A stretch of DNA of 64,000 bases from Streptomyces sp. CB02414 (GCF_001905385.1 NZ_LIPF01000006.1:248001-312000); one strand, 5' to 3'. Shown: positions 17,776-27,286, counted from the stretch's first letter. Numbers and translations: made by a program. The notes: generated by a model from the letters alone, not told the origin.

Positions 17776-18570
17776 TCAATTCCCGGCCAGGTCCACGACG
17801 ACCGCCGCGTGGTCGGAGGGCCACACGCCGTCCACGGGTCCGTCGCCCGCCCGTCGCGCGGTACGTACCCGGCCGAGTCCGTCCGGCCCGGGCGGCCCCA
17901 CGTGGACGTAGTCGATCCGGACGCCCGGGACAGGTGGGTTCGGGATGTACGGGTTGGCCGCGTCCCAGGTCGAAGCCGGCGCCGAGGGGTCCGCGACGTC
18001 CCAGGCGTCGTGCAGCCGCCCCGCGCGCAGGAGGCGGACCTCCGGTGACTCGGGGCGGGCGTTGAAGTCCCCGGTGACGACGGGCGGGAAGGCGGTGCCG
18101 TGGCGGTACTTCGCGACGAAGTCCGCCAGGGCGGCGGCCTGTTCGCGGCGCACGGCGGCGGCATGGTCTCCGGAGTTCAGGTGGGCCGTGAAGAACGGGA
18201 CCGGGTGGCCGGGGGCGTCCAGGCGGGCGTGGAGCGCGAGGCGTCCGTCGTCGAGTTCCGTCGGCGCGGGCAGCCGCAGCACCGCCCGCTCGGTCACCGG
18301 CCAGCGGCTGAGCACCGCGTTGCCGATGCCGACCGTGTCGTCCGCGATCCGCCGTTGCCACCGCTCGGGGGCCTCGGAGGCGGCCCAGGCGCAGTGCAGG
18401 CCGAGTTCACCGGCCAGCCACTCGGCGAGGTTCGCGCCGTCGTCGGCGGCCCACACCTCCTGGAGTCCGACGACATCGGGCCGCAACTCCCGCAGCACGG
18501 CGAGGACCGCCTTCTGCCGGTCGGCCCACGGCCCGAACCGCCACCACAGATTCCAGGTCACGACCCGCAC
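17776..18570 (-). CDS. Endonuclease/exonuclease/phosphatase (EEP) family protein
   Basis: The 264-aa protein has the EEP motifs in order: TWNLWW at the N-terminus (metal-binding Asn), LQEVW (Glu), a central TAHLNSGDH, VVTGDFNARPES (catalytic Asp and Asn), RIDYVHVG and the final PSDHAAVVVDL (Asp-His pair). The fold hydrolyses phosphodiesters with Mg2+. There is no signal peptide, so it acts in the cytoplasm. The substrate could be nucleic acid or a small phosphate ester. It is divergent from the Ddn-like gene. Confidence 0.88.
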   Translation of the reverse strand: MRVVTWNLWWRFGPWADRQKAVLAVLRELRPDVVGLQEVWAADDGANLAEWLAGELGLHCAWAASEAPERWQRRIADDTVGIGNAVLSRWPVTERAVLRLPAPTELDDGRLALHARLDAPGHPVPFFTAHLNSGDHAAAVRREQAAALADFVAKYRHGTAFPPVVTGDFNARPESPEVRLLRAGRLHDAWDVADPSAPASTWDAANPYIPNPPVPGVRIDYVHVGPPGPDGLGRVRTARRAGDGPVDGVWPSDHAAVVVDLAGN

Positions 18571-18664
18571 GACCGCACCACCCGTCTCTCGGCCCTGCCC
18601 TCACCTTCCCCCTGAGGTTTTCCGGGGAACATGGAGGCACACGAGACGGGAGCGTGAACGAACG

Positions 18665-19081
18665 ATGTCGAAGCCGCCCTACGCCGAGAAGAAGTACCGG
18701 GCCGTCACGGCCGTCCAGCGCCGGCTGAACGCCGTGATGCGCCGCCTGCCCGCCCAGACCCTGCTGGAGACCACCGGCCGCGTCTCCGGCCTGCCCCGCC
18801 GCACACCGGTGGGCGGACGCCGGGTCGGGGACTCCTTCTGGCTGGTGTCGGAGTTCGGCGAGCGGTCCCAGTACGTACGCAACGTCCGGGCCGACCCGCG
18901 GGTACGGGTACGCATCAGGGGCCGCTGGTACACGGGCACGGCCCGCCTCCTGCCCGACGACGACCCGGTCGCCCGCCTCCGGCTCCTCCCCCGGCTCAAC
19001 AGCCTGGCGGTGCGGGCCATGGGCGTCGGGACGGGGCACCTGACGGTGCGGGTGGACCTGGACGACGGTGAAAGCAGGTGA
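18665..19081 (+). CDS. Deazaflavin (F420)-dependent nitroreductase-like protein (FDOR/Ddn type)
   Basis: The 138-aa split-barrel protein carries TGRVSGLPRRTPVGG near residues 40-55 and FWLVSEFGERSQYVRNVRADPRVRVRIRGRW after it. This phrase is typical of Ddn-type F420H2 reductases, where the arginines and lysines hold the cofactor phosphate. It may use F420 made through FbiC, 3.4 kb away. The substrate is unknown. It precedes afsR by 90 bp on the same strand; partial cotranscription is possible. Confidence 0.82.
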   Translation: MSKPPYAEKKYRAVTAVQRRLNAVMRRLPAQTLLETTGRVSGLPRRTPVGGRRVGDSFWLVSEFGERSQYVRNVRADPRVRVRIRGRWYTGTARLLPDDDPVARLRLLPRLNSLAVRAMGVGTGHLTVRVDLDDGESR

Positions 19082-19171
19082 GGGACCTGTGATCGGCGTC
19101 TCCCGCGGCTGACGCGGTCGGCATGAACAAGGCAAACTGGCCTGGTTGCTCAGGATGTCTAGGGGGACGGC

Positions 19172-22144
19172 ATGGACGGTGTACCGCGGGTTCCGGAGCA
19201 GCGGCATCCGGGAAGCCCGGCGGAACCCGAACAGTCGGCCGGGCTGCGCTTCGGCGTACTCGGACCGGTACGCGCCTGGCGCGGCGGGGAGCCGCTGGCC
19301 ACCGGCTCCCCCCAGCAACGGGCCCTGCTGGCGGCCCTGTTGCTCCGTGAGGGGCGGACGGCCACCGCGGCCGAGCTGATCGACGCCCTGTGGGGCGAGG
19401 AACCGCCGTCGCAGGCGCTGGCGGCGGTACGGACGTACGCGTCGCGGCTGCGCAAGGTCCTGGACCCCGGCGTGCTGGTGAGCGAGTCGGGCGGGTACGC
19501 GGTGCGCCTGCCGGGCGAGGGCGCCCTGGATTTGGGGACGGCCCAGGACCTGGCCGCCGAGGCGGAGAAGGCCCGGGGCGCCTCAGACCTGTGCCACGCC
19601 CGTGACGTTCTGCGCCGCGCGCTGGCGCTGTGGGACGGCGAGGTACTGGCGGGCGTACCTGGCCCGTACGCGGAGGGGCAGCGCGTACGCCTGGAGGAAT
19701 GGCGGCTCCAACTCCTGGAGACGTGCCTCGACATGGACCTGGAACAGGGCTGCCACGCCGAGGCCGTCTCGGAACTGACGGCGCTCACCGCGGCCCACCC
19801 GCTGCGCGAACGCCTGCGCGAGCTGCTGATGCTGGCCCTGTACCGCAGCGGACGCCAGGCGGAGGCGCTGGCCGTCTACGCGGACACGCGGCGCCTGCTG
19901 GCCGACGAACTCGGCGTCGACCCGCGCCCCGGCCTCCAGGAACTCCAGCAGCGCATCCTCCAGGCGGACCCGGGTCTCGCCGAACCGTCGGCGCCGGCCG
20001 AGGAAGCGGTGTCGCCCCCGGTCCGCCCGGCCCAGCTCCCCGCCACGGTGCCCGACTTCACCGGCCGTACGGCCTTCGTCCGCGAGCTGAGCGACGTACT
20101 GGCCTCGGCGTCCGGGGACGGACCGTCGGGCCGTGTCATGGCGGTCTCCGCACTGGCCGGCATCGGCGGCGTCGGCAAGACGACCCTCGCGGTGCACGTC
20201 GCCCACCAGTCGCGGGCCGCCTTCCCCGACGGGCAGCTCTACGTCGACCTCCAGGGCGCCGGCGCGCGGGCGGCGGAACCGGAGACGGTGCTGGGCTCCT
20301 TCCTCCGCGCCCTCGGCACGCCCGACTCGGCCGTCCCCGACTCCCTGGAGGAACGCGCCGCCCTCTACCGGTCCGTCCTGGACGGCCGCCGCGTCCTCGT
20401 CCTCCTCGACAACGCCCGCGACGCCGCGCAGGTGCGGCCCCTGCTGCCCGGCACGGACGGGTGCGCGGCGCTCGTCACGTCCCGGGTGCGGATGGTGGAC
20501 CTCGCCGGGGCGCACCTGGTCGACCTGGACGTGATGTCCCCGGAGGAGGCGCTGACGCTCTTCACCAGGATCGTGGGCGAGGAGCGGGTGGCCTCGGAGC
20601 GGGAGGCGGCGCTGGACGTGGTCGGGGCGTGCGGTTTCCTGCCCCTCGCCATCCGCATCGCCGCGTCCCGGCTGGCGGCCCGCCGCACCTGGACCGTCTC
20701 GGTCCTCGCCGCGAAACTGGCGGACGAGCGGCGCCGCCTGGACGAGCTGCGGGCCGGCGACCTGGCGGTCAAGGCCACCTTCGAACTGGGCTACGGCCAG
20801 CTGGAACCGGCCCAGGCCCGTGCCTTCCGGCTGCTGGGGCTGGCGGACGGCCCGGACATCTCCCTGGCGGCCGCCGCCGCGGTGCTGGACCTCCCGGTCG
20901 AGGACACGGAGGACCTGCTGGAGTCCCTGGTCGACACCTCCCTGCTGGAGTCGGCGGCCCCCGGCCGCTACCGCCTGCACGACCTCGTCCGCCTCTACGC
21001 GCGTGCGTGCGCGGAACGGGACGAGCACCCGCCGAGCGAGCGGGAGGCGGCGCTGTCGCGGCTGCTGGACTTCTACCTGGCCACGGCGGCGGGGGTGTAC
21101 GCGATCGAGCGGCCCGGGGACCGGCTGGTGGACGGCCTGGAGCCGACGGAGTACCCGGGGCTGTCGTTCACCGAGGGATCGGCCGCGCTGGACTGGCTGT
21201 ACACCGAGGCGGCGCCGCTGCTGGCGGGTGTGCGGCAGGCCGCGGGAACCGACAGGTTGCGCCGCGCGGTGGACCTGCTGTGGGCGGCGAAGGACCTGAC
21301 GGAGTCAGGGGCGAACTCCCACCAGTACGAGACGACGGCGAGTGCGATGTGCGAGGCCACCGCGGCCGCCGGGGACACTCGCGCTCAGGGCAGGGCGCTG
21401 ACCACCCTCACCAACGTCCTGCTGGTGTCCGGCCGCATCCAGCAGGCCGCCCAGCAGGCGGCTCTGGCCATGAAACTGGCGGAGTCGGCGCTGGACACGA
21501 CGGCGGTCAGCTGGGTCGCCAACGACCGCGGGCTCATCTCACTGCACCAGGGGCGGTATGCGGACGGCCGGGCCTTCCTGGAGCAGGCCATCGACGGGTA
21601 CCGGGCCGCCGGGAACCGGGCCGGCGAGGCACTGAGTCTCTGCAATCTCTCCCGGGCCCACCTGGGCATGGGAAACACCGCCAAGGCCGTGGCCATCGCA
21701 CACCGCGGGCTGACTGCGCAGCTCGACATCGGCCGGACCATGCGGCTCGCCAACGGGCACTTCACCCTGGGCATCGCGCTGACCCAGGCCGACCGCCACG
21801 GCGAAGCCCTCCAGCAGTTCTCCGACGCCCTGCTCATCTTCGAAGCCCACCGACAGCGCCTCTGGCAGGGGACGACCAACTTCCGCATCGCCGAGGTGCA
21901 CCTGGCCGCCCGCCGCCCCGCGCAGGCGGCCCGGCACTCCGAACAGGCTCTGGCCCTGGGGTGCATCGGAGGTGACCGCATGCGCGGGAACGTCCTGACC
22001 CTGCTGGGCCGCGCTCTCTCCGCGCTCGGTCAGGCGGACCGGGCGAAGGCCTGCTGGCAGGAGGCGCTCAACATCTTCCAGCAGATCGGTGCTCCGCAGG
22101 CGGACGACGTGCGGGCGCTCCTCTCCCCTCGGTCAGCGGCCTGA
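19172..22144 (+). CDS. afsR: AfsR, SARP-type global activator with NB-ARC and TPR domains
   Basis: AfsR is a DNA-binding ATPase that, after phosphorylation by AfsK and other kinases, activates afsS and so antibiotic production. The 990-aa protein has an OmpR-like winged helix (about 25-115), a BTAD helical domain (about 120-265), an NB-ARC ATPase with P-loop GIGGVGKTT at 330-338 and RRVLVLLDNARDA as Walker B, and C-terminal TPRs from about 620 on. These domains and the following afsS gene identify it. ATG 19172 follows AGGGGGA. The length fits S. coelicolor AfsR (about 993 aa). Confidence 0.97.
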   Translation: MDGVPRVPEQRHPGSPAEPEQSAGLRFGVLGPVRAWRGGEPLATGSPQQRALLAALLLREGRTATAAELIDALWGEEPPSQALAAVRTYASRLRKVLDPGVLVSESGGYAVRLPGEGALDLGTAQDLAAEAEKARGASDLCHARDVLRRALALWDGEVLAGVPGPYAEGQRVRLEEWRLQLLETCLDMDLEQGCHAEAVSELTALTAAHPLRERLRELLMLALYRSGRQAEALAVYADTRRLLADELGVDPRPGLQELQQRILQADPGLAEPSAPAEEAVSPPVRPAQLPATVPDFTGRTAFVRELSDVLASASGDGPSGRVMAVSALAGIGGVGKTTLAVHVAHQSRAAFPDGQLYVDLQGAGARAAEPETVLGSFLRALGTPDSAVPDSLEERAALYRSVLDGRRVLVLLDNARDAAQVRPLLPGTDGCAALVTSRVRMVDLAGAHLVDLDVMSPEEALTLFTRIVGEERVASEREAALDVVGACGFLPLAIRIAASRLAARRTWTVSVLAAKLADERRRLDELRAGDLAVKATFELGYGQLEPAQARAFRLLGLADGPDISLAAAAAVLDLPVEDTEDLLESLVDTSLLESAAPGRYRLHDLVRLYARACAERDEHPPSEREAALSRLLDFYLATAAGVYAIERPGDRLVDGLEPTEYPGLSFTEGSAALDWLYTEAAPLLAGVRQAAGTDRLRRAVDLLWAAKDLTESGANSHQYETTASAMCEATAAAGDTRAQGRALTTLTNVLLVSGRIQQAAQQAALAMKLAESALDTTAVSWVANDRGLISLHQGRYADGRAFLEQAIDGYRAAGNRAGEALSLCNLSRAHLGMGNTAKAVAIAHRGLTAQLDIGRTMRLANGHFTLGIALTQADRHGEALQQFSDALLIFEAHRQRLWQGTTNFRIAEVHLAARRPAQAARHSEQALALGCIGGDRMRGNVLTLLGRALSALGQADRAKACWQEALNIFQQIGAPQADDVRALLSPRSAA

Positions 22145-22170
22145 ACGACGCCGTACCCGGGGGCGGGTGG

Positions 22171-22190
22171 GCGTTCAGCGTTTGTTTATG
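22171..22190 (+). promoter_or_regulatory. Candidate AfsR operator and -35 region of afsS
   Basis: Adjacent direct repeats GCGTTCA (22171-22177) and GCGTTTG (22178-22184) are followed by TTTATG, 27 bp after the afsR stop. In S. coelicolor AfsR binds CGTTCA-like repeats overlapping the afsS -35 region. The match here is by memory of that motif. Confidence 0.6.
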
Positions 22191-22357
22191 CCCCTCGGGC
22201 ACTGTCGTTGCTGTCACACCGTCGCGTCGGGGGGCAGACGGGGTGGCCGGGAGCCCGAGAAGTATCGTGCGGCTCCGAACGCCCGTCCGGCGGCCCACGG
22301 GGGAGCTACCGGACGGGCGTCGCCAACTCGCTGACTCAGCAGCAAAGGACCGAAGAC

Positions 22358-22546
22358 ATGAGCGACAAGCAGAAGGAAGCGGCGGCCACTCCGCAGGACA
22401 ACGCCATGCCCACGCCGCCGGCGAACGACGAGACCGTCACCACGCTCGACAACGCCATGCCCAGCGGCCCCGCCGACACCATCACCACGATGGACAACGC
22501 CATGCCGGCCCCGCCCGCCCTGGACCTGGACGGCGACGGCAAGTAG
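22358..22546 (+). CDS. afsS: AfsS, small repeat protein that raises secondary metabolism
   Basis: AfsS is the target of AfsR and acts pleiotropically on antibiotic synthesis by an unknown mechanism. The 62-aa acidic protein carries three copies of a DNAMP repeat: TPQDNAMP (12-19), then TVTTLDNAMP and TITTMDNAMP, each about 13-15 residues apart. In S. coelicolor the repeats resemble sigma-factor sequences. ATG 22358 is the only sensible start. It sits 213 bp after afsR with its own promoter region, and ends before two tandem hairpins. Confidence 0.96.
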   Translation: MSDKQKEAAATPQDNAMPTPPANDETVTTLDNAMPSGPADTITTMDNAMPAPPALDLDGDGK

Positions 22547-22565
22547 ACCTTTCTCCACACGGGGA

Positions 22566-22603
22566 TCGGCCGCGGCGGCGCGGAGGGGAGCCGCCGCGGC
22601 CGA
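22566..22603 (+). terminator. Terminator after afsS
   Basis: A perfect 14-bp stem (TCGGCCGCGGCGGC, 22566-22579, with 22590-22603) and 10-nt loop lie 20 bp after the afsS stop. Confidence 0.8.
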
Positions 22604-22609
22604 CATGTG

Positions 22610-22644
22610 TCCGGGCGCCGGCGGCATCGTCGCCGGCGCCCGGA
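22610..22644 (-). terminator. Terminator after afsK
   Basis: A perfect 14-bp stem (22610-22623 with 22631-22644) and 7-nt loop touch the afsK stop codon. With the hairpin at 22566 it makes a double barrier between the convergent genes. Confidence 0.75.
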
Positions 22645-22645
22645 C

Positions 22646-25060
22646 TCATGTCGTACGGGCCGTCCCCGTGCCCTTCTCCGCGTCCAGCGCATACACGCAG
22701 CGGTCCTTGCTGCACGCGTACACGATGCCGTCCCGCACCACCGGCGAGCCGGTGATCTCGCCGCCGGTGGCGAGCTTCCAGCGGAGGCGGCCGTCGTCGG
22801 ACTTGAGGGTGTAGAGGAGGTGGTCCGTGGAGCCGAAGTGGATGCGGCCCTCGGCGACCGCGGGGGCGCCCACGATGTCGCCGCCCGCCTGGAAGCGCCA
22901 CTTGGGCGTGCCGGTGACCGCGTCCAGGGTGTAGAGGCCCTTGCCGCTGCCGACATGGACGTGGCCGGCGGCGACCAGGACCGGGTCGGTGGAGGAGCGG
23001 GCCTCGGTGGCGATGCGCCAGCGGTCGCGGCCGTCGGTGGCGTCGAGGGCGTAGACGGTGCCGAGGTAGTCGGCGAGGTAGACGCCGCCGCCGGTCACCG
23101 CCGGGCCCGGTACGAAGGCCGGCGGGGCGAGGAAGACCGCCGGGGCCTCGAAGTGCCAGCGGACGTGCCCGGAGGCGACCTCCAGGGCGAGGACCCGGGT
23201 GCCGGCCGAGACGTAGACGTAGCCGTCGGGGGCGGGGGCGACCCGGACCGGGACCCCGCCGCAGGAGGCGGCGTCGCCGATCGGGTACGACCAGCGCTCG
23301 TCGCCGGTGCGGGCGTCCAGGGCGCGCAGCCGGGCGTCCTGCCAGACGTACACCGTCCCCTCGTGGAGCGCGGCGCCCGCCTCCGGGGACTCGAAGTCGG
23401 TCTGGCAGCCGGTGATCTCCCACAGTTTCTGGCCGCCCGAGGCCTCCCAGCCCTGCACGCCGCCGCCCCGGGTGGCGGTGACGAGGGTGCCCCGCTCGGC
23501 CTGGAGCGAGTACACCCAGGCGTCGGTCTGCACGCGCCACAGGTCGGCGCCCTCGCGGGCGTCGAGGGCGAAGAGGGTCGGCCCGTCGGAGGCGTGGACA
23601 CGTCCGTCGGCGACCGCCATCGACCAGGCGACGTCCCGGGTCTTGAAGCGGCGGCGGCCGGTGGCGACGTCCAGGGCGTGCACCTCGAAGGAGGTGACGT
23701 AGACCAGTTCCTCGGCGACGGCCGGGGTTCCCCACACGTCGTTGGACATGCGGAAGCGCCAGGGCCGCCAGCCCGCCGGCGACGCCTCCGGGGGCGCGGC
23801 GGGGGCGGGCGGTGCGGCGGGGTCGGCGCCGTTGACGCCGGGGCGCGGGCGGGACCAGGACGCGGCGAGGGCGGACTCCGGCGGGGGCGCGGCGACGGCG
23901 GCGGCGCGCATGTCGGCGACGCGCGGACCGGGGCCGATGGGCACGGAGACCCCGGCCAGCCGGACCGGGCCGGAGTCCGGCGAGCCGACGGGCGCGGGCA
24001 CCGGCGGCGCGTGTCCGGGCGGTGCCGGTACGACGGGGTCGTGGGAGGGCGGGGGCGGGAGCGGGGGCGCGGGTACGGCGGGGGCGGGGCCCGCGGGGCC
24101 GCCGTGCGCTCCGCCTCCGGCACCGCCCCGGCCGCCGGCGGTCGTGGCGAGCCTGGGCGCGGGGCGGCCGCCCCGGCGGCTCTCGATCAGGCCCACCGCC
24201 CGCTCCGGCAGCCACGCCGACGCCGTACCGCTGTCGTCCGAGCCGGAACCGAACAGGTGCGGGGCGAGCTGGGCCTGGAGGTCGGCCGGGTTGGGGCGGG
24301 CCGTGGCCTCCATCTGCATGCAGGACTCGATGAGCGGGCGCAGCTCGTCGGGGAGGCCTTCGAGGTCGGGGCCCTCGCGCAGCAGCATGAAGACCGTCTC
24401 GACCGGGTTGGCGCCGTGGAAGGGCGGGTGCCCGGTGGCGGCGAAGACCAGCATCGAGCCGAGCGAGAAGACATCGCTGGCGCCGGTGACGCTGCGGGAG
24501 TCCTTGGCCTGCTCCGGGGACATGTAGGCGGGCGTGCCGACGGCGACGTTCGTCATCGTCAGCCTGGTGTTCGAGACGCCGGACGCGATGCCGAAGTCGA
24601 TCACCCGGGGGCCGTCCTCGACGACGAGGACGTTGGACGGCTTCAGGTCGCGGTGGACCAGGCCCGCGCCGTGGATCGAATGGAGCGCCTCCGCGACGCC
24701 CGCCGCCAGCCAGCGCACCGCCTGCGCCGGGAGCGGCCCGCACTCGTTCACTATCTCCTCGAGGGAGGGAGCGGGCACGTAGGCCGTGGCCAGCCACGGC
24801 ACCGCGGCGCGCGGATCGGCGTCGACCACTGCGGCGGTGTAGAAACCGGAGACCGCGCGGGCCGCCTCCACCTCCCGCGTGAAGCGGACGCGGAACAGCT
24901 GGTCCTCCGCCAGCTCCGTGCGGACCGTCTTGATCGCCACGCGCCGCCCGGACGCCGAGCGCGCGAGATAGACCAGCCCCATGCCGCCGGCGCCGAGCCG
25001 CCCCAGCACCTCGAACGGCCCGATCCGCCGCGGATCGTGCTGCGTCAGCTGATCCACCAC
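22646..25060 (-). CDS. afsK: AfsK, Ser/Thr protein kinase with C-terminal PQQ-type beta-propeller
   Basis: AfsK phosphorylates AfsR on Ser/Thr and also acts at growing hyphal tips. The product is 804 aa. The Hanks-type kinase domain (about 13-275) shows GRLGAGGMGLVY, VAIK (Lys44), HRDLKPSN, DFGIAS and the activation loop NVAVGTPAYMSPEQ. A Pro/Ala/Gly linker spans about 290-420. The rest is a run of PQQ-like blades with repeated GTVYxxDAxxG patterns. No membrane helix is evident. GTG 25060 (or the next codon, GTG 25057) follows GGGGAGG. Its promoter lies in 25061-25262, a stretch with no gene. Confidence 0.97.
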   Translation of the reverse strand: MVDQLTQHDPRRIGPFEVLGRLGAGGMGLVYLARSASGRRVAIKTVRTELAEDQLFRVRFTREVEAARAVSGFYTAAVVDADPRAAVPWLATAYVPAPSLEEIVNECGPLPAQAVRWLAAGVAEALHSIHGAGLVHRDLKPSNVLVVEDGPRVIDFGIASGVSNTRLTMTNVAVGTPAYMSPEQAKDSRSVTGASDVFSLGSMLVFAATGHPPFHGANPVETVFMLLREGPDLEGLPDELRPLIESCMQMEATARPNPADLQAQLAPHLFGSGSDDSGTASAWLPERAVGLIESRRGGRPAPRLATTAGGRGGAGGGAHGGPAGPAPAVPAPPLPPPPSHDPVVPAPPGHAPPVPAPVGSPDSGPVRLAGVSVPIGPGPRVADMRAAAVAAPPPESALAASWSRPRPGVNGADPAAPPAPAAPPEASPAGWRPWRFRMSNDVWGTPAVAEELVYVTSFEVHALDVATGRRRFKTRDVAWSMAVADGRVHASDGPTLFALDAREGADLWRVQTDAWVYSLQAERGTLVTATRGGGVQGWEASGGQKLWEITGCQTDFESPEAGAALHEGTVYVWQDARLRALDARTGDERWSYPIGDAASCGGVPVRVAPAPDGYVYVSAGTRVLALEVASGHVRWHFEAPAVFLAPPAFVPGPAVTGGGVYLADYLGTVYALDATDGRDRWRIATEARSSTDPVLVAAGHVHVGSGKGLYTLDAVTGTPKWRFQAGGDIVGAPAVAEGRIHFGSTDHLLYTLKSDDGRLRWKLATGGEITGSPVVRDGIVYACSKDRCVYALDAEKGTGTARTT

Positions 25061-25262
25061 TTGCCTGCCACCTCCCCGTACGAGCCGCGCCACCCACATA
25101 TGTACGCGACCGAAGTGCAGCGTCTCACCACGGCACCCCAGTGGCGGCACGCACCCCGATTCTTCCTGTCCGGAGCGCTGGTGGCGAACCTGCGGACAAT
25201 CGGGGTGTGTCATCCCGATCCCGGACAAAGACTCCCTGGTGGCCCGCGCCCCCGACCTCCGC

Positions 25263-26009
25263 TCAGCGCTGCAGCAGCGCGAACGACGCTCCCTGGTCGT
25301 CGGAGACCACGGCCACCCCTCCGTACGACGTCTCGAACGGAGGCACCCGCACCCGCCCGCCGAGCCGGGCCACCCTGCCGAGCGCGGCCTCGACGTCACC
25401 GGTCAGGAAGTGCACGAGGAAGTGCGGCGGCATCTCGGCCGGGAAGACGGAGGAGACGGGGGCGCGGCCGAAGTCGGGAGCGGCGTCCGGCCCGAAGAGG
25501 GCGTCGTGGAACAGGTCGCCGTAGAAGGCGTTGGCGGCCTCGGTGTCCCGGGTGTACAGCTCGGCCCAGGTGAAGGTGCCCGGCTCGTGCCGGCGCCCGA
25601 AGCCGCGGTGGCGGTCCGGCTGCCAGAGGGCGAAGACGGCGCCGTCCGGGTCGGCGGCGAGCGCGGTGGTGCCCTGGTCGCCCACCGGGTGGGGCGGGGT
25701 GACGATCTGGCCGCCGCCCGCCCGGATGCGCCCGGCCAGCGCGGCGGCGTCCGGGGTGTGGAAGTACACGGACCACACGGTGGGCATCCGGCCGTCCGTC
25801 TTGCGGACCAGCGCGGCGACGGGCTCGCCGTCCAGCCGCGCCCGTACGGTCTCCTCCTCCGGTGCGTCGAAGGTCCACCCGAAGAGCTCCCCGTAGAAGC
25901 GCTTGCCCGCCTCGACGTCCGGCAGCTGGGCGTCGGCCCAGCAGGGTGCGCCCTGAGGGAGTTCCGGACGAGCGGACGCCGTCTTCTGTGATGCCCCGTT
26001 TTCGGCCAT
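25263..26009 (-). CDS. VOC family protein with two glyoxalase-like modules
   Basis: The 248-aa protein is a tandem of two VOC units. The first begins at APCWADAQLPDVEAGKRFYG and the second at GTFTWAELYTRDTEAANAFYG. Each ends in a KTDG or GGVAVV-type strand. Two-module proteins of this size are common in streptomycetes, often without a known substrate. ATG 26009 gives the natural N-terminus; 22 earlier in-frame codons look non-coding. It is divergent from the TetR gene across 122 bp. Confidence 0.82.
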   Translation of the reverse strand: MAENGASQKTASARPELPQGAPCWADAQLPDVEAGKRFYGELFGWTFDAPEEETVRARLDGEPVAALVRKTDGRMPTVWSVYFHTPDAAALAGRIRAGGGQIVTPPHPVGDQGTTALAADPDGAVFALWQPDRHRGFGRRHEPGTFTWAELYTRDTEAANAFYGDLFHDALFGPDAAPDFGRAPVSSVFPAEMPPHFLVHFLTGDVEAALGRVARLGGRVRVPPFETSYGGVAVVSDDQGASFALLQR

Positions 26010-26131
26010 GCCGTCAAAGTAACCGCGCCGCCCGCACCGCGCAGACCAGGCACACCAGCCTCCTGGCGCTCGCACACCCCATTTGCAGTCGGCCGAATCG
26101 CGCTCGGATCACCCGTCGGTAAGCTGACGGC

Positions 26132-26779
26132 ATGACAGGACAAGTGCGTACCGTCGACGGCCGCGTGGCCGGTCGACGTGGGCAGGCGACCCGGCAGAAA
26201 CTGCTCGACTGCCTCAGCGACATGCTCAGCTCCTCCCCCTATCGCGATGTCAAAGTCATCGATGTCGCCCGCAAGGCCGGCACCTCGCCCGCGACCTTCT
26301 ACCAGTACTTTCCGGACGTCGAGGGCGCCGTCCTGGAGCTCGCCGACCACATGGCCGCCGAGAGCTCCGGACTGGCCGAGCTGACGGCGGGCCGCTCGTG
26401 GACCGGCAAGGCGGGCTGGCAGACGGCGCAGGAACTGGTCGACGGGTTCCTGGACTTCTGGCGGAAGAACGACGCGATCCTCCGGGTCGTCGACCTGGGT
26501 GCGGCCGAGGGGGACAAACGGTTCTCCAAGATCCGCATGAAGGTCCTGAACTCGGTGCACTCCTCCCTCACGGACTCCGTCGCCGAACTGCAGGCCAAGG
26601 GCAAGGTCGACAAGGACGTGAACCCCGCGGCGATCGCCGGTTCCCTGGTCGTCATGCTGGCCGCCGCGGCTTCGCACCAGAAGGGCTTCTCCTCCTGGGG
26701 CGTCAAGCAGGCCGAACTCAAGCCCACCCTCTCGCTGTTGATGTACCTCGGCGTCACCGGCAAGAAGCCCGCCAAGTAG
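26132..26779 (+). CDS. TetR family transcriptional regulator
   Basis: The 215-aa protein has the N-terminal helix-turn-helix of TetR (GQATRQKLLDCLSDMLSSSP, then VIDVARKAGTSPATFYQYF). An all-helical ligand domain ends in SLLMYLGVTGKK. From memory, S. coelicolor has a TetR gene at this position next to afsK. It may control the divergent VOC gene. The ligand is unknown. Confidence 0.92.
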   Translation: MTGQVRTVDGRVAGRRGQATRQKLLDCLSDMLSSSPYRDVKVIDVARKAGTSPATFYQYFPDVEGAVLELADHMAAESSGLAELTAGRSWTGKAGWQTAQELVDGFLDFWRKNDAILRVVDLGAAEGDKRFSKIRMKVLNSVHSSLTDSVAELQAKGKVDKDVNPAAIAGSLVVMLAAAASHQKGFSSWGVKQAELKPTLSLLMYLGVTGKKPAK

Positions 26780-26833
26780 AGCCGGTCGGCCCGGCGCCGG
26801 AAGCGGCAGCCTGTCATCTCCGTCGCGCCCGCA

Positions 26834-27286
26834 CTACGCCGGCAGCGGCCGGTCCCGCACCACGTGCTTCATCACCAGCGTCGACGTCAGCCGCAGCACC
26901 CCGGGCAGGGTGGCGAGCCGCTCGTCGTAGAGCCGCTGGTAGGCCGCCAGGTCGGCGGCGACCACCCGCAGCAGGTAGTCCGGCTCCCCGAACAGCCGCT
27001 GCGCGTCCACCACCTCCCCCACCTCGCTGACCGCCCGCTCGAACTCGGCGACCGTCTCCCGGTCCTCCTGCCGCATCGACACGAAGACCAGCGCCTCGAA
27101 GCTCAGGCCCACCGCGGCCGGGTCCACCACCGCCCTGTAGCCGCCGATCGCCCCGGACCGCTCCAGCTCGCGCAGCCGCCGGTGACACGGCGAGACGCTC
27201 AGCCGCACGCGCGCGGCCAGTTCGGTCACGGTCAGCCGCCCGTCCTGCTGGAGCTCGGCAAGAATTTTCCGGTCCATGTCATCCAT
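26834..27286 (-). CDS. Lrp/AsnC family transcriptional regulator
   Basis: The 150-aa protein has the Lrp start MDRKILAELQQDGRLTVTEL with the helix-turn-helix AARVRLSVSPCHRRLRELE, then the RAM (ligand) domain ending GVLRLTSTLVMKHVV. Members bind amino acids and form octamers. It is divergent from the LysE gene by 82 bp, the classic regulator/amino-acid-exporter pair. ATG 27286 or 27277 are both possible starts. Confidence 0.9.
   Translation of the reverse strand: MDDMDRKILAELQQDGRLTVTELAARVRLSVSPCHRRLRELERSGAIGGYRAVVDPAAVGLSFEALVFVSMRQEDRETVAEFERAVSEVGEVVDAQRLFGEPDYLLRVVAADLAAYQRLYDERLATLPGVLRLTSTLVMKHVVRDRPLPA

Noticed and set aside
19583..21028. Long minus-strand frame opposite afsR
   Set aside because: Codon-position shadow of afsR; no start signal or domain.
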